From Bacteroidales bacterium (GTDB taxonomy: Bacteria > Bacteroidota > Bacteroidia > Bacteroidales > UBA932), in the NCBI GenBank assembly GCA_017962375.1, contig JAGCVJ010000007.1, positions 88,104 through 152,103 on the forward strand: 64,000 nt of DNA, in the 5' to 3' direction. Of the stretch, positions 32,545-40,184 are shown one piece after another. Within the stretch, counting starts at the first letter, position 1; each line of letters starts with the position of its first letter. Below the pieces are notes generated by a model that was not told the origin of the DNA, ran no database searches, and worked only from the letters and a program-made list of their open reading frames with translations. Made by a program: the position numbers and the translations under genes.

Positions 32545-33537
32545 TTAAGGAACTGCAACTACGTTTACTATTTCAGTGATGAGGTTTTCGGTGGTTATAT
32601 CCTCTGCCTCAGCCTCGTATGTCAGGCCGATACGGTGTCTGAGAACCTCGTAGCAAACGGCTCTCACATCCTCAGGAATCACATATCCCCTTCTCTTTAT
32701 GAAAGCGAAAGCCTTGGCGGCCTTTGCCAGTGAGATGCTGGCTCTCGGAGACGCTCCGTACTGGATCATTCCTTTGATCTTGTTCAGGCCGTATTCTTCA
32801 GGAGTACGGGTTGCATACACGATGTCAACTATGTACTTCTCTATTTTCTCGTCCATGTACACGTCCTTCACCACGCTTCTGGCCCTGATGATGTCTTCCG
32901 GCTTGAGCACGGTGCTGGCCTTAGGGAACTCCTGGGCGTTGTGCATCTTGATTATCTGCTTCTCCTCGTCCTTCTTAGGATAGTTCACTATTACCTTGAG
33001 CATGAAACGGTCCATCTGGGCTTCAGGCAGCGGATAGGTTCCCTCCTGCTCTATCGGGTTCTGGGTAGCCATTACCAGGAACGGCTTAGGAAGGTCATAA
33101 GTCTGGTCACCGATTGTCACGGCTCTTTCCTGCATCGCCTCCAGAAGGGCGCTCTGCACCTTTGCAGGAGAACGGTTGATTTCATCCGCCAAAACGAAGT
33201 TGGCGAAAACCGGACCCTTCTTTACCTGGAACTGCTCGTTCTTCTGGCTGTAGATCATCGTTCCCACGATATCGGAAGGGAGCAGGTCAGGAGTAAACTG
33301 AATCCTCTGGAACTTGGCATCTATAATATCGCTGAGAGTGCTGATAGCCAAAGTCTTTGCCAGACCAGGCATGCCTTCCAGCAGAAGATGTCCGTCTGCC
33401 AGCAGGCCAATCAGAAGATCCTCAATCAGATGCTTCTGTCCAACAATTACCTTGTTCATCTCCATCTGGATGATGTCCACAAAGGCACTCTCTTTCTGAA
33501 TCCTGTCGTTCAGTTCTTTAATGTTGATGTTCTCCAT
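32545..33537 (-). CDS. MoxR-family AAA+ ATPase
   Basis: 330 residues from the ATG at 33537 (MENINIKELNDRIQKES); the open frame extends upstream antisense to truA and is not MoxR-like. Walker A is LLEGMPGLAKTL, Walker B FVLADEINRSP, sensor 1 VMATQNPIEQEGTYPLPEAQMDRF; the C-terminal lid carries GASPRASISLAKAAKAFAF and RGYVIPEDV. First gene of the Bat operon (moxR, DUF58, unnamed, batA, batB-batC, batD, batE). It is divergent from truA with a 70-base gap that must hold both promoters. Confidence 0.95.
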   Translation of the reverse strand: MENINIKELNDRIQKESAFVDIIQMEMNKVIVGQKHLIEDLLIGLLADGHLLLEGMPGLAKTLAISTLSDIIDAKFQRIQFTPDLLPSDIVGTMIYSQKNEQFQVKKGPVFANFVLADEINRSPAKVQSALLEAMQERAVTIGDQTYDLPKPFLVMATQNPIEQEGTYPLPEAQMDRFMLKVIVNYPKKDEEKQIIKMHNAQEFPKASTVLKPEDIIRARSVVKDVYMDEKIEKYIVDIVYATRTPEEYGLNKIKGMIQYGASPRASISLAKAAKAFAFIKRRGYVIPEDVRAVCYEVLRHRIGLTYEAEAEDITTENLITEIVNVVAVP

Positions 33538-33595
33538 AACTGAAAAATGTCTTTTATATCTTTTGTTTTTCTTTTGCTCTACGCCTTTATCTTCG

Positions 33596-33603
33596 TATTT
33601 TTG
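33596..33603 (+). promoter_or_regulatory. Possible -7 element directly before truA
   Basis: TATTTTTG fits TAnnTTTG, but lies only four bases from the ATG at 33608 in a T-rich stretch, so it implies a leaderless message or is a chance match. Confidence 0.3.
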
Positions 33604-33607
33604 CCGT

Positions 33608-34399
33608 ATGAAATACTTCATCAAGCTTTCATACGACGGAGGCCCTTTCAGCGGCTGGCAGATACAGAAGAACGCCCCAAGCGTCCAGGAGGAACTCCAG
33701 AAGGCTTTTTCACTTTTGCTCAAGGAAGATATTGAGATTACCGGATGCGGCAGGACAGACAGTGGAGTGAATGCCGTCAACTATTTCGCCCACACTGAAA
33801 TCACTTCCAAGACAGCTTTGAGTGGAAAATCCAGGCAGCAATTCTTATACAAAATAAATGCCATTCTGCCCAAATCCATCAAGGTTTTTGGGGTATATAA
33901 AATGCATCCCGAAGCCCATGCCAGATTTGACGCGATATCCCGTACCTACAAGTACTATCTGACCACCGTTCCTTCTCCTTTCGACGGCCCTTACGTGTGG
34001 TACCTCAAGTGCCGGGAACTGGATGTTGAGGCTATGAACAAGGCTGCAAAGCACTTTCTTGGAACCCAAGACTTTACAAGCCTCCAGAAACTTGGAAGCG
34101 ACGCCACATCCCCTATCTGCACCGTAACCGAGGCCATCTGGAAAAAGGCCCCGATGCCCGCTCCCCTCTCAAAGGAGAACAAGGGCTGCCGCTATGTGTT
34201 TACCGTTACCGCCAACCGCTTCCTCAGGAATATGGTCAGAGCCATGGTGGGCTCTCTTCTGGAAGTGGGGCTGGGAAAGAGAGATCCGGAGTGGATTGCT
34301 GCTATGCTGAAGGCAAAAGACCGCTGCAGCGCAGGAGCCAGCGTTCCTGGAGAGGCCCTTTTCCTCTGCGATGTCAAATACCCTTATCCGGTAAAATAG
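33608..34399 (+). CDS. truA: tRNA pseudouridine synthase A
   Basis: Converts uridines 38-40 of tRNA anticodon arms to pseudouridine. The start at 33608 (MKYFIKLSYDGGPFSGWQ) gives 263 residues, normal for TruA; upstream in-frame codons overlap the divergent MoxR gene. The catalytic Asp lies in GRTDSGVNAVNYFAH; RFDAISRTYKYYL and FLRNMVRAMVGSLLEVG are further TruA signatures. A TATTTTTG element ends four bases before the ATG. Confidence 0.97.
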   Translation: MKYFIKLSYDGGPFSGWQIQKNAPSVQEELQKAFSLLLKEDIEITGCGRTDSGVNAVNYFAHTEITSKTALSGKSRQQFLYKINAILPKSIKVFGVYKMHPEAHARFDAISRTYKYYLTTVPSPFDGPYVWYLKCRELDVEAMNKAAKHFLGTQDFTSLQKLGSDATSPICTVTEAIWKKAPMPAPLSKENKGCRYVFTVTANRFLRNMVRAMVGSLLEVGLGKRDPEWIAAMLKAKDRCSAGASVPGEALFLCDVKYPYPVK

Positions 34400-34466
34400 G
34401 CCTTCGCACAATTTTTGCTTATAGATAAACCGTTATTGAACAAAGAAATTATAACATAACAACTAT

Positions 34467-35177
34467 ATGACACTGCTCACATTTCTACTCCAGGCAGACA
34501 CTTCAGAGGCCATAAGCCAGGCCGCAGCTGCCGTAGCAACTCAAGAAAAAGTTTCTATGTCTATGATTGACATGGCCGTAAAGGGAGGCTGGCTAATGAT
34601 CCCTCTGATTATTCTCTCCATTCTCACGCTCTACATTTTCGGCATGAAGTGGTGGACCATCAGCCGCGCATCCAAGATAGACCCTAATTTCATGAGCGAC
34701 ATCAGAGACTACATCCACGACGGCAAGATTGCCGCCGCCCAGAACCTGTGCCGCCAGAAGGACACTCCGGTTTCTCACCTTATAGAGAAAGGCATCGAGA
34801 GAATGGGAAGGCCTCTGACAGACATACAGGCTGCCGTGGAGAATATGGGCAACATAGAGGTTGCAAGGCTTGAAAAAGGCCTTCCTACCCTGGCTTCCAT
34901 AGCCGGCGGCGCCCCTATGATCGGATTCCTTGGAACCGTTCTGGGAATGGTGCAGGCTTTCTTCAACATGAGCCAGGCCGGCAACAACATAGACATCACC
35001 CTGCTCTCCGGAGGTATCTACACCGCCATGATCACAACCGTTGCAGGCCTTATCGTCGGCATCCTGGCGTACTTCGGATACAACTACCTCACTTCCAAGG
35101 TATCTGACCTGGTATTCTCTCTCCAGAGCAACACAATAGAATTCATGGATCTGCTCCACGAACCGGCTAATAAGTAA
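34467..35177 (+). CDS. exbB: ExbB/TolQ-type proton channel protein
   Basis: Inner-membrane subunit of the Ton motor that uses the proton gradient. 236 residues with three membrane helices (WLMIPLIILSILTLYIFGM; LPTLASIAGGAPMIGFLGTV; IYTAMITTVAGLIVGILAYF) and the conserved GFLGTVLGM and MITTVAGL segments. A periplasmic N-terminal stretch rich in Ala and Gln precedes helix 1. First gene of exbB-exbD-tonB, three bases before exbD. Confidence 0.93.
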   Translation: MTLLTFLLQADTSEAISQAAAAVATQEKVSMSMIDMAVKGGWLMIPLIILSILTLYIFGMKWWTISRASKIDPNFMSDIRDYIHDGKIAAAQNLCRQKDTPVSHLIEKGIERMGRPLTDIQAAVENMGNIEVARLEKGLPTLASIAGGAPMIGFLGTVLGMVQAFFNMSQAGNNIDITLLSGGIYTAMITTVAGLIVGILAYFGYNYLTSKVSDLVFSLQSNTIEFMDLLHEPANK

Positions 35178-35180
35178 GTT

Positions 35181-35594
35181 ATGGCAATCAAACAGCGGAA
35201 CAAGATTAATGCAGCATTCAGCATGTCCTCCATGACGGACATTGTCTTCCTTTTGCTGATATTCTTTCTTGTTACATCTACACTCATAAACCCTAACGCC
35301 CTGAAGCTTCTTCTGCCAAAGAGCACTAACCAGATTTCGGCCAAGCCTCAGGTTAGCGTTTCTATCAAGCACTACCAGGAGAACAACACCTTCTCGTACC
35401 ACATCAATGGCATGAAGCAGGAAACTCCTTTCGAGCAGGTGGAAGTTTCTATCCAGGCTCTTTTGCAGAACACGGACGAGCCTACCTTCACCATTCTCGC
35501 TGACCAGACTGTTCCTATCGAGAAAGTGGTTGAACTGATGAACATTGCAAAGCGCAACCAGTACAAGGTTATCCTTGCTACTGCACCGGAATAA
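35181..35594 (+). CDS. exbD: ExbD/TolR-type Ton motor protein
   Basis: 137 residues. The single helix carries the proton-path Asp in SMTDIVFLLLIFFLVTSTL; before it is the short cytoplasmic KQRNKINAAFS, after it a periplasmic domain ending with ILADQTVPIEKVVELMNIAKRNQYKVILAT, the usual ExbD fold. It sits between exbB and the tonB gene. Confidence 0.95.
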   Translation: MAIKQRNKINAAFSMSSMTDIVFLLLIFFLVTSTLINPNALKLLLPKSTNQISAKPQVSVSIKHYQENNTFSYHINGMKQETPFEQVEVSIQALLQNTDEPTFTILADQTVPIEKVVELMNIAKRNQYKVILATAPE

Positions 35595-35610
35595 AATAAA
35601 AACCAAGCAA

Positions 35611-36372
35611 ATGTACTCCCTGACAAAGCAGCAGCGGCAGGCCAAGGAAGGCAAGAAGATTGGCATGGTTTTGACCATAGCCTTTCACGTTGTGCTGCTT
35701 TTTGTCCTGGGGGTAACAGGCTTCAAGCTAGTCTATCCTCCTCCTGCAGAAAAGGGCATTCTTCTCGAGATCCCGATAGAGGAAGTGCCTCAGAAAGCTG
35801 TCCAGAGAAAATCTCCCGAACCGAGGGCTCCGGAAGCCGACCCCAAGAAGGAAGTCAACATCGTCCAGAAGGCCAAGGCCCCTTTGCAGAGCGACAAGTC
35901 CAATGCCGGAAAGCCTCAAACCGCCCAGGGCAAGGGAGATGTTGAAATCCCTGAGCCTAAGCGTGAAATAGACAAGAGGGCTCTATTCCCTAGCGCAGAC
36001 AACAAGAAAGACACGGGCAAACCTCAAACCGCCGATGAGGCTTCAGGAGACCTCAAGGCCGGTCATGCAAAAGGCAACACAGAACACGGAAAACTCAACG
36101 GCATACCTTCCGTTAGGCTTGAAGGAAGATCCACTCTGGGCTCTCTTCCTCTCCCTGCCTACACTGTTAACGAAAGCGGTACTGTTGTAGTCAAAATCGT
36201 GGTAAACGAACAGGGCATCGTAACCAACGCCATCCCTGGCCAGAAAGGCACAACCACCAACAACTCAACTCTCTGGAACGCAGCCAAGAAGGCCGCTCTC
36301 AAGGCCCGCTTCTCCCCTTCCGACGCCCCTACCCAGGTTGGCTACATCACCTACGTTTTCACCCTCCAGTAG
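35611..36372 (+). CDS. tonB: TonB-family energy transducer
   Basis: 253 residues from the ATG at 35611 (MYSLTKQQRQAKEGKK); an earlier in-frame ATG overlaps exbD. One membrane helix (IGMVLTIAFHVVLLFVLGV), then a Pro/Lys/Glu-rich periplasmic spacer of about 130 residues with a repeated GKPQTA motif, and a C-terminal TonB-like domain (residues about 175-253: GTVVVKIVVNEQGIVTNAIPG, AKKAALKARFSPS, GYITYVFTLQ). It connects ExbBD to TonB-dependent barrels, of which the window has two candidates (1-1925 and 11466). Confidence 0.9.
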   Translation: MYSLTKQQRQAKEGKKIGMVLTIAFHVVLLFVLGVTGFKLVYPPPAEKGILLEIPIEEVPQKAVQRKSPEPRAPEADPKKEVNIVQKAKAPLQSDKSNAGKPQTAQGKGDVEIPEPKREIDKRALFPSADNKKDTGKPQTADEASGDLKAGHAKGNTEHGKLNGIPSVRLEGRSTLGSLPLPAYTVNESGTVVVKIVVNEQGIVTNAIPGQKGTTTNNSTLWNAAKKAALKARFSPSDAPTQVGYITYVFTLQ

Positions 36373-36383
36373 GAAAAATCCTG

Positions 36384-36412
36384 AAGATTTCTCAAAGAAA
36401 TTTTCAATTATT
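36384..36412 (+). terminator. Weak terminator after tonB
   Basis: ATTTCT-CAA-AGAAAT hairpin, extended by A-T pairs, followed by a T-rich stretch. AT-rich stem, so efficiency is uncertain. Confidence 0.45.
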
Positions 36413-36420
36413 TTTCTCGG

Positions 36421-36435
36421 CGACAAGTTTTGTCG
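36421..36435 (+). promoter_or_regulatory. Palindrome CGACA-N5-TGTCG before the small-protein cassette
   Basis: A perfect 5-bp inverted repeat with a T-tract after it lies 11 bases before a TACCTTTG -7 element. It could be an operator for the cassette or part of the preceding termination signal. Confidence 0.35.
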
Positions 36436-36446
36436 TTTTCATATAT

Positions 36447-36454
36447 TACCTTTG
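36447..36454 (+). promoter_or_regulatory. Putative -7 element for the 36.5-38.5 kb cassette
   Basis: TACCTTTG is the same -7 sequence as at the tRNA cluster and lysS. It ends seven bases before the ATG at 36462, suggesting a leaderless or very short leader. Confidence 0.5.
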
Positions 36455-36461
36455 TCTTCAA

Positions 36462-36605
36462 ATGAAGCAGAACTGTAAAACTCGGAACGAAAATCTTGGA
36501 CCTTTCCAGGAATTGATCGCTTACATACCGTGGCCGATCATTCTGGTTTTTGCTTTCTTGTTCGTGTGCCTGCTGTTAGGAATCTACAATGATGTTGTAA
36601 ACTGA
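36462..36605 (+). CDS. Small 47-residue single-span membrane protein
   Basis: ATG at 36462 to TGA at 36605. A polar head (MKQNCKTRNENLGPFQEL) is followed by one hydrophobic span (IILVFAFLFVCLLLGIY) and a short tail. No family recognised. Support for it being real: an adjacent promoter element, a helix of proper length, and position seven bases before the next gene on the same strand. Confidence 0.55.
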   Translation: MKQNCKTRNENLGPFQELIAYIPWPIILVFAFLFVCLLLGIYNDVVN

Positions 36606-36612
36606 CATTCAA

Positions 36613-37047
36613 ATGAAAACGGAGAAAGAAAACAAGATTTACAGCATCTTTGAGGATGAAGAGTTCTGGAAGGAGCAGAGAAATAATCCTATTTATCTGG
36701 AAGAAGATGACTCAGACAAGAGATGGGAAGAAGAACTCGGCCGCCGTTACAAGAGGAACGTCAAAAGGTTTTTCCTGTATTCGGCCGTGCTCTTTATAGT
36801 GATTTGGAGCGGCGGAGGCTTCCATAAAGAGCAGAAGGCCCCGCCTGTCGGAAACGGCATTTCAGATACCAGGATTTATTCCAAAGCATACGAAACGGAG
36901 CCTCATACAAGAACTCTTCCGCCTATTGACAACACAATTGAAGTAAGAGTTAAGGGCGGCAAGAAATACGAGGCTGACGTTGACTTTGAAGAGCTTATGG
37001 ATCAGCTGGGCATTGATCCGGAAGACATAAGGGAATACATTGAATAA
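36613..37047 (+). CDS. Membrane protein of unknown function (144 residues)
   Basis: An acidic cytoplasmic head (IFEDEEFWKEQRNN, EEDDSDKRWEEELG), a basic stretch RRYKRNVKR, one helix (FFLYSAVLFIVIWSGGGF, about 53-70), then a hydrophilic outer part with DNTIEVRVKGGKKYEADVDF and an acidic helix at the end. No signal peptide and no enzymatic motif. Unrecognised. Neighbours: 7 bases after the small membrane protein and 14 before the GIY-YIG-like gene, so one transcript is likely. Confidence 0.65.
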   Translation: MKTEKENKIYSIFEDEEFWKEQRNNPIYLEEDDSDKRWEEELGRRYKRNVKRFFLYSAVLFIVIWSGGGFHKEQKAPPVGNGISDTRIYSKAYETEPHTRTLPPIDNTIEVRVKGGKKYEADVDFEELMDQLGIDPEDIREYIE

Positions 37048-37061
37048 CAAATACTTATTTT

Positions 37062-37550
37062 ATGAAAAACATTGAATTCAAAACAATTGAAGACCTTAAG
37101 AAGGCGGGCTTTAAAGGCTTTGAGAAAGTAAAGGACCTGAAGGAAAAACACTCAACGATTCCAGAGACTATGGGCGTTTATATGGTTGTGCGGAATAGTT
37201 CCGACCAGCCAGCTTTCCTGAAAATAGGTTCCGGCGGATTCTTCAAGGGTGAAGATCCGAACGTCCCCATCAATGAGCTTAAAAGAAACTGGGTTGAAGA
37301 TACTTGCGTTGTCTATATCGGCAAGGCCTCTTCTCTAAGAAAGAGACTCTATCAGTATCTAAGATTTGGAAGCGGAAAAAATGTTGGTCATAAAGGAGGA
37401 AGATACATCTGGCAGCTCAAAGACCACGACGATCTGCTTTTCTGCTGGAAGACTCTGGAAGACAAGGATCCAGAACAGTATGAATCTGAGCTCATTGAGG
37501 CCTTCCGCAACATCTATGGAGAGAGGCCTTTTGCAAACCTGGCCAAATAA
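37062..37550 (+). CDS. GIY-YIG-superfamily-like protein
   Basis: 162 residues with the order of the GIY-YIG fold: MGVYMVVRN (GIY strand, about 40-48), VVYIGKASSLRKRLYQYL (YIG strand plus helix with Arg, about 86-103), a Gly/Lys/His-rich loop (GKNVGHKGGRYIWQL) and YESELIEAFRNIYGERPFAN, where the Glu would bind the metal and the Asn closes the site. About 40 N-terminal residues (LKKAGFKGFEKVKDLKE) precede the domain. This suggests a DNA-cutting enzyme, though a specific family is not recognised. The WYL regulator starts seven bases downstream. Confidence 0.7.
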   Translation: MKNIEFKTIEDLKKAGFKGFEKVKDLKEKHSTIPETMGVYMVVRNSSDQPAFLKIGSGGFFKGEDPNVPINELKRNWVEDTCVVYIGKASSLRKRLYQYLRFGSGKNVGHKGGRYIWQLKDHDDLLFCWKTLEDKDPEQYESELIEAFRNIYGERPFANLAK

Positions 37551-37556
37551 CTGAAG

Positions 37557-38459
37557 ATGGATAGAATCCGGCAACTGAAACGTTTTGCCTCCATCATAGG
37601 CTTTATTACGGTCCACCGCTATGCCTCCAAAGAAGAGCTGCTGGAAAGGATCGAAGATTCTTGCGACAACGAGGCAATAGACATCCGCACGCTCCAGAGA
37701 GATCTCAATACCATTAGGGATCTCTTTGGCATAGATATAAGGTTCAAGCGTGGCTGGGGATATTATATCGCAGAGAAAGACAGTGTCTCCGAAACCGTTA
37801 CAAAGCTCCTGTCTGACTTTCTTATATTCAACCAGTTGAACACAGATGCGGCAGTTGCCGGGATTGTTCTTCCGGAACACCGGAAAATGATTTTCAATGT
37901 GGATTTCACTTCTATATTGAATGCTGCCAAAAACTGCAGAAGGGTGGAGTTCGACTATACTTACTTCAGGGAAGAAGGAAGATTGCGGCACAAGAAAGTG
38001 GAGCCATACTTTCTCAAAGAGTCTCAGCAAAGATGGTATCTAGTTGCAAAAGACCTCAAAGACGGCCTTCTCAAATGCTTTGAACTCGGGCGTGCAGATA
38101 ATCTTTCCGTCACCGAAGAAACATTCAAAAAAGACAGGGAACTGAACGGGCAAGCACTATTCAAAGACTCTTTCGGCATCTGGAACAACCCGTCGGATCC
38201 GGTGGAAGACATTCTTCTGAAGTTTGATGCTCTGGACGGCAACTTCCTCAAAACCCTTCCGCTTCACGCATCCCAAAGAATCGTGGAAGAAAAAGACAAC
38301 CACGTAATCTTAAGCCTTAGGCTCAGAATCACAAACGATTTTGTGATGGCTCTGCTTTCCCGCAGCCGCTCAGTGGAAGTGCTCCGCCCCGTCCATCTGA
38401 GGCAGCGTCTTCTGGAAGTCTATGAGCAAGCCGCCCAGCGCAACTCTCCTTCAGAATAG
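37557..38459 (+). CDS. WYL-domain transcriptional regulator
   Basis: 300 residues. The N-terminal 70 form a DeoR-like winged helix (KRFASIIGFITVHRYASKEELLERI, then IRTLQRDLNTIRDLFGIDI). Residues about 120-200 form the WYL module, here with FDYTYFREEGRLRHKKVEPYFLKE and QRWYLVAKDLKDG. The C-terminal part is a WCX-like extension (LRLRITNDFVMALLSRS). WYL proteins sense nucleic acids or nucleotides and often control DNA-damage or phage-defence genes. It most likely regulates the cassette it closes. Confidence 0.9.
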   Translation: MDRIRQLKRFASIIGFITVHRYASKEELLERIEDSCDNEAIDIRTLQRDLNTIRDLFGIDIRFKRGWGYYIAEKDSVSETVTKLLSDFLIFNQLNTDAAVAGIVLPEHRKMIFNVDFTSILNAAKNCRRVEFDYTYFREEGRLRHKKVEPYFLKESQQRWYLVAKDLKDGLLKCFELGRADNLSVTEETFKKDRELNGQALFKDSFGIWNNPSDPVEDILLKFDALDGNFLKTLPLHASQRIVEEKDNHVILSLRLRITNDFVMALLSRSRSVEVLRPVHLRQRLLEVYEQAAQRNSPSE

Positions 38460-38494
38460 TTTCTAAAAAAATTTTATTTATTTTCGCGATTAAG

Positions 38495-38773
38495 ATGAAC
38501 AAGAAGACACGCAAGGAAATAACGGTTTTCATAACTGTACTGGAACTGCTCATCATAATAGACATGTGTTATCTGCTTAGTGAGTTATATAGTCCAGGAA
38601 GGGGATGCGGAATGGCTGTATTTTCTCTAGTTGTCTGGGTCTTCTGGATAAGTGTTTTAGCCGGATCTATCTTGCTGGCCAACAAGCAAAAAGGTGCAGG
38701 ACTTGCTGTTTTCCTGAACGCTGTTCTTTTTATAGCAGGAATAATTCTAGTTGCTTCAGCAAATAACGTCTAG
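38495..38773 (+). CDS. Small three-helix membrane protein
   Basis: 92 residues with three hydrophobic spans (ITVFITVLELLIIIDMCYLL; AVFSLVVWVFWISVLAGSIL; LAVFLNAVLFIAGIILVASA) and short polar loops. No family recognised. It lies 35 AT-rich bases after the WYL gene, which may or may not share its transcript. Confidence 0.55.
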   Translation: MNKKTRKEITVFITVLELLIIIDMCYLLSELYSPGRGCGMAVFSLVVWVFWISVLAGSILLANKQKGAGLAVFLNAVLFIAGIILVASANNV

Positions 38774-38838
38774 CAAGAACTGCAGATACTATCAAAGGAT
38801 TCATAGAAGAGGCTCTCGTAATGGAAAGGACTCTTTGA

Positions 38839-39447
38839 TTATTTGTCGGGAAAGCTTACTAGACCATCATCACGGAACTTTTCCGGAATGTTGTAATTAT
38901 ACATTTCAAGAGGAAAAGCTTTTTGTTCAACTCTAAATAATTGAATTACATCTTTGCGATAATACAGAGAAGTATCGTGCTCGCTAATGTATATGCCTGA
39001 AACAAAAGGCTCTCCATCCACAATCACAACACCGGTACTATACATAAACTTATACCCTTGTCCGCCATAGAACTTGAGGACAAAATCACTTCTTCTCAGG
39101 ATAACAGAATCTGGGGATGTGGATATGACATCATGACTGCGTTCATCGAGATTATCATTTTCCCCTTTTTCAAGCCATATAGACGTTATTGGAGGAAAAG
39201 AAACCGCCACACTATCATAAACCTTAGTTCTTCCGCGATAATCGATTAGAAGGGAATAATAAATATTCAAAAAATCGTGAATTTCAGGATTCTGCCTAAT
39301 CAGCGCTATTTTGCATGAAGAATCAATAGCCAAACTGTCAGTTATTTCATATCCAGAAGGTATAGCATATCCGTGCCAAGTATTCTGGTTTTGAGCCAGA
39401 ACCAAAACCGGAAATAAAATAAATATTAATGCAGCAGCATTTTTCAT
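38839..39447 (-). CDS. Secreted protein of unknown function (202 residues)
   Basis: The start at 39447 gives a signal peptide (MKNAAALIFILFPVLVLAQ); the frame is open further upstream without one. The mature part opens with NTWHGYAIPSGYEI, is rich in Ser/Asp/Tyr and ends GLVSFPDK. Unrecognised. Codons read AT-richer than those of flanking housekeeping genes. The last residues resemble a shifted-frame end of the gene at 40185. Confidence 0.6.
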   Translation of the reverse strand: MKNAAALIFILFPVLVLAQNQNTWHGYAIPSGYEITDSLAIDSSCKIALIRQNPEIHDFLNIYYSLLIDYRGRTKVYDSVAVSFPPITSIWLEKGENDNLDERSHDVISTSPDSVILRRSDFVLKFYGGQGYKFMYSTGVVIVDGEPFVSGIYISEHDTSLYYRKDVIQLFRVEQKAFPLEMYNYNIPEKFRDDGLVSFPDK

Positions 39448-39485
39448 ATCAATCACTAAAACATCAGAATAAGCAAAGTATACAA

Positions 39486-39689
39486 TTACATTGTTGAACG
39501 TAATAGCTCTTTGATATCTACCTCCAAACATTTTGCTATCTGGACAAGAGTTTCCAGATTAGGCTGAGCTTTGTTTGTACACCATTTTGAGACCGTGGCA
39601 GGGTCTTTACCTAGTTGCTCGGCGAGCCACTTGTTGGTACGCTTTTTATCGGCAAGGACAACCTTAAGCCGATTAATGTCTTGACTCAT
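39486..39689 (-). CDS. Small XRE-family DNA-binding regulator
   Basis: 67 residues that are nearly all helix-turn-helix: RLKVVLADKKRTNKWLAEQL, then DPATVSKWCTNKAQPNLETL with the recognition helix, and a C-terminal LVQIAKCLEVDIKELLRS. Such single-domain Cro/CI-like regulators typify prophage remnants, restriction-modification control and toxin-antitoxin loci. A good promoter (39715-39745) lies just upstream, back to back with the dinD remnant. Confidence 0.88.
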   Translation of the reverse strand: MSQDINRLKVVLADKKRTNKWLAEQLGKDPATVSKWCTNKAQPNLETLVQIAKCLEVDIKELLRSTM

Positions 39690-39714
39690 TTGGGATATTT
39701 ATTTGCTGCAAACG

Positions 39715-39745
39715 CAAATTTAATGAATATAGTTTCATTTTACAA
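39715..39745 (-). promoter_or_regulatory. Promoter of the XRE regulator
   Basis: Minus strand: TTG (39743-39745), a 20-base spacer, TAAATTTG (39715-39722), with the ATG at 39689, giving a leader of about 20 bases. Confidence 0.65.
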
Positions 39746-39796
39746 ATTAATCCGTATCTTAGTACCGCAATTATTGAAAACAAATAAAAGTGACTT

Positions 39797-40119
39797 ATGG
39801 ACAAGCAAAGTATCATACAGTACAAGTCTGCATTCGATGCCATAGCAACCTACATAGAAAGTGATAACGGACAAGAAAAGGTTGAGGTGTGGTTTGCCAG
39901 GGAACTTCAGACAGTTCTTGGGTATGCTCGATGGGACAATTTCCAATCTGCAATCAATAGAGCTGTAGATTCCTGTAATACGCAGGGTATCAATGTGGAT
40001 GATCATTTTCGCGAGGTCACGAAAATGATCAGTAAGATATCAAGAAATTGGAAAGAAAGGTCGCCTCAGAAGAAAAGAAGCTCGTAAAAACAACATCCAA
40101 ATTACCTAAAAAGAAGTAA
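39797..40119 (+). pseudogene. dinD: Internally deleted dinD (DNA damage-inducible protein D)
   Basis: The first 75 or so codons give a proper DinD start: FDAIATYIESDNGQEKVEVW, FARELQTVLGYARWDNFQSA, GINVDDHFREVTKMIS. Near 40030 the similarity breaks off. In the +2 frame from about 40036 the extreme C-terminus of a DinD protein appears (DIKKLERKVASEEKK, then LPKKK and TAA at 40119). Full DinD proteins have about 275 residues, so roughly 165 middle residues are gone and the junction is out of frame. The open frame ends at 40087 with 96 residues and foreign C-terminal sequence. A perfect hairpin sits at the junction. Function should be lost. Confidence 0.8.
40001..40030 (+). repeat. Perfect 11-bp inverted repeat at the dinD deletion junction
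   Basis: GATCATTTTCG (40001-40011), an 8-base loop and CGAAAATGATC (40020-40030). It lies inside the remaining dinD sequence, directly before the point where similarity switches to the gene's 3' end. Confidence 0.85.
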
Positions 40120-40184
40120 AAGATGGCCTTGTATAAGATGTAATGGAAAGGAGGATCTGATTTATTTGTCGGGGTAAACTATCC

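Noticed and set aside
39797-40087. BRO-type phage antirepressor as identity of the 96-residue frame
   Set aside because: The DHFREV and YARWDNFQ segments and the hidden C-terminal piece fit DinD better than a BRO-N protein.
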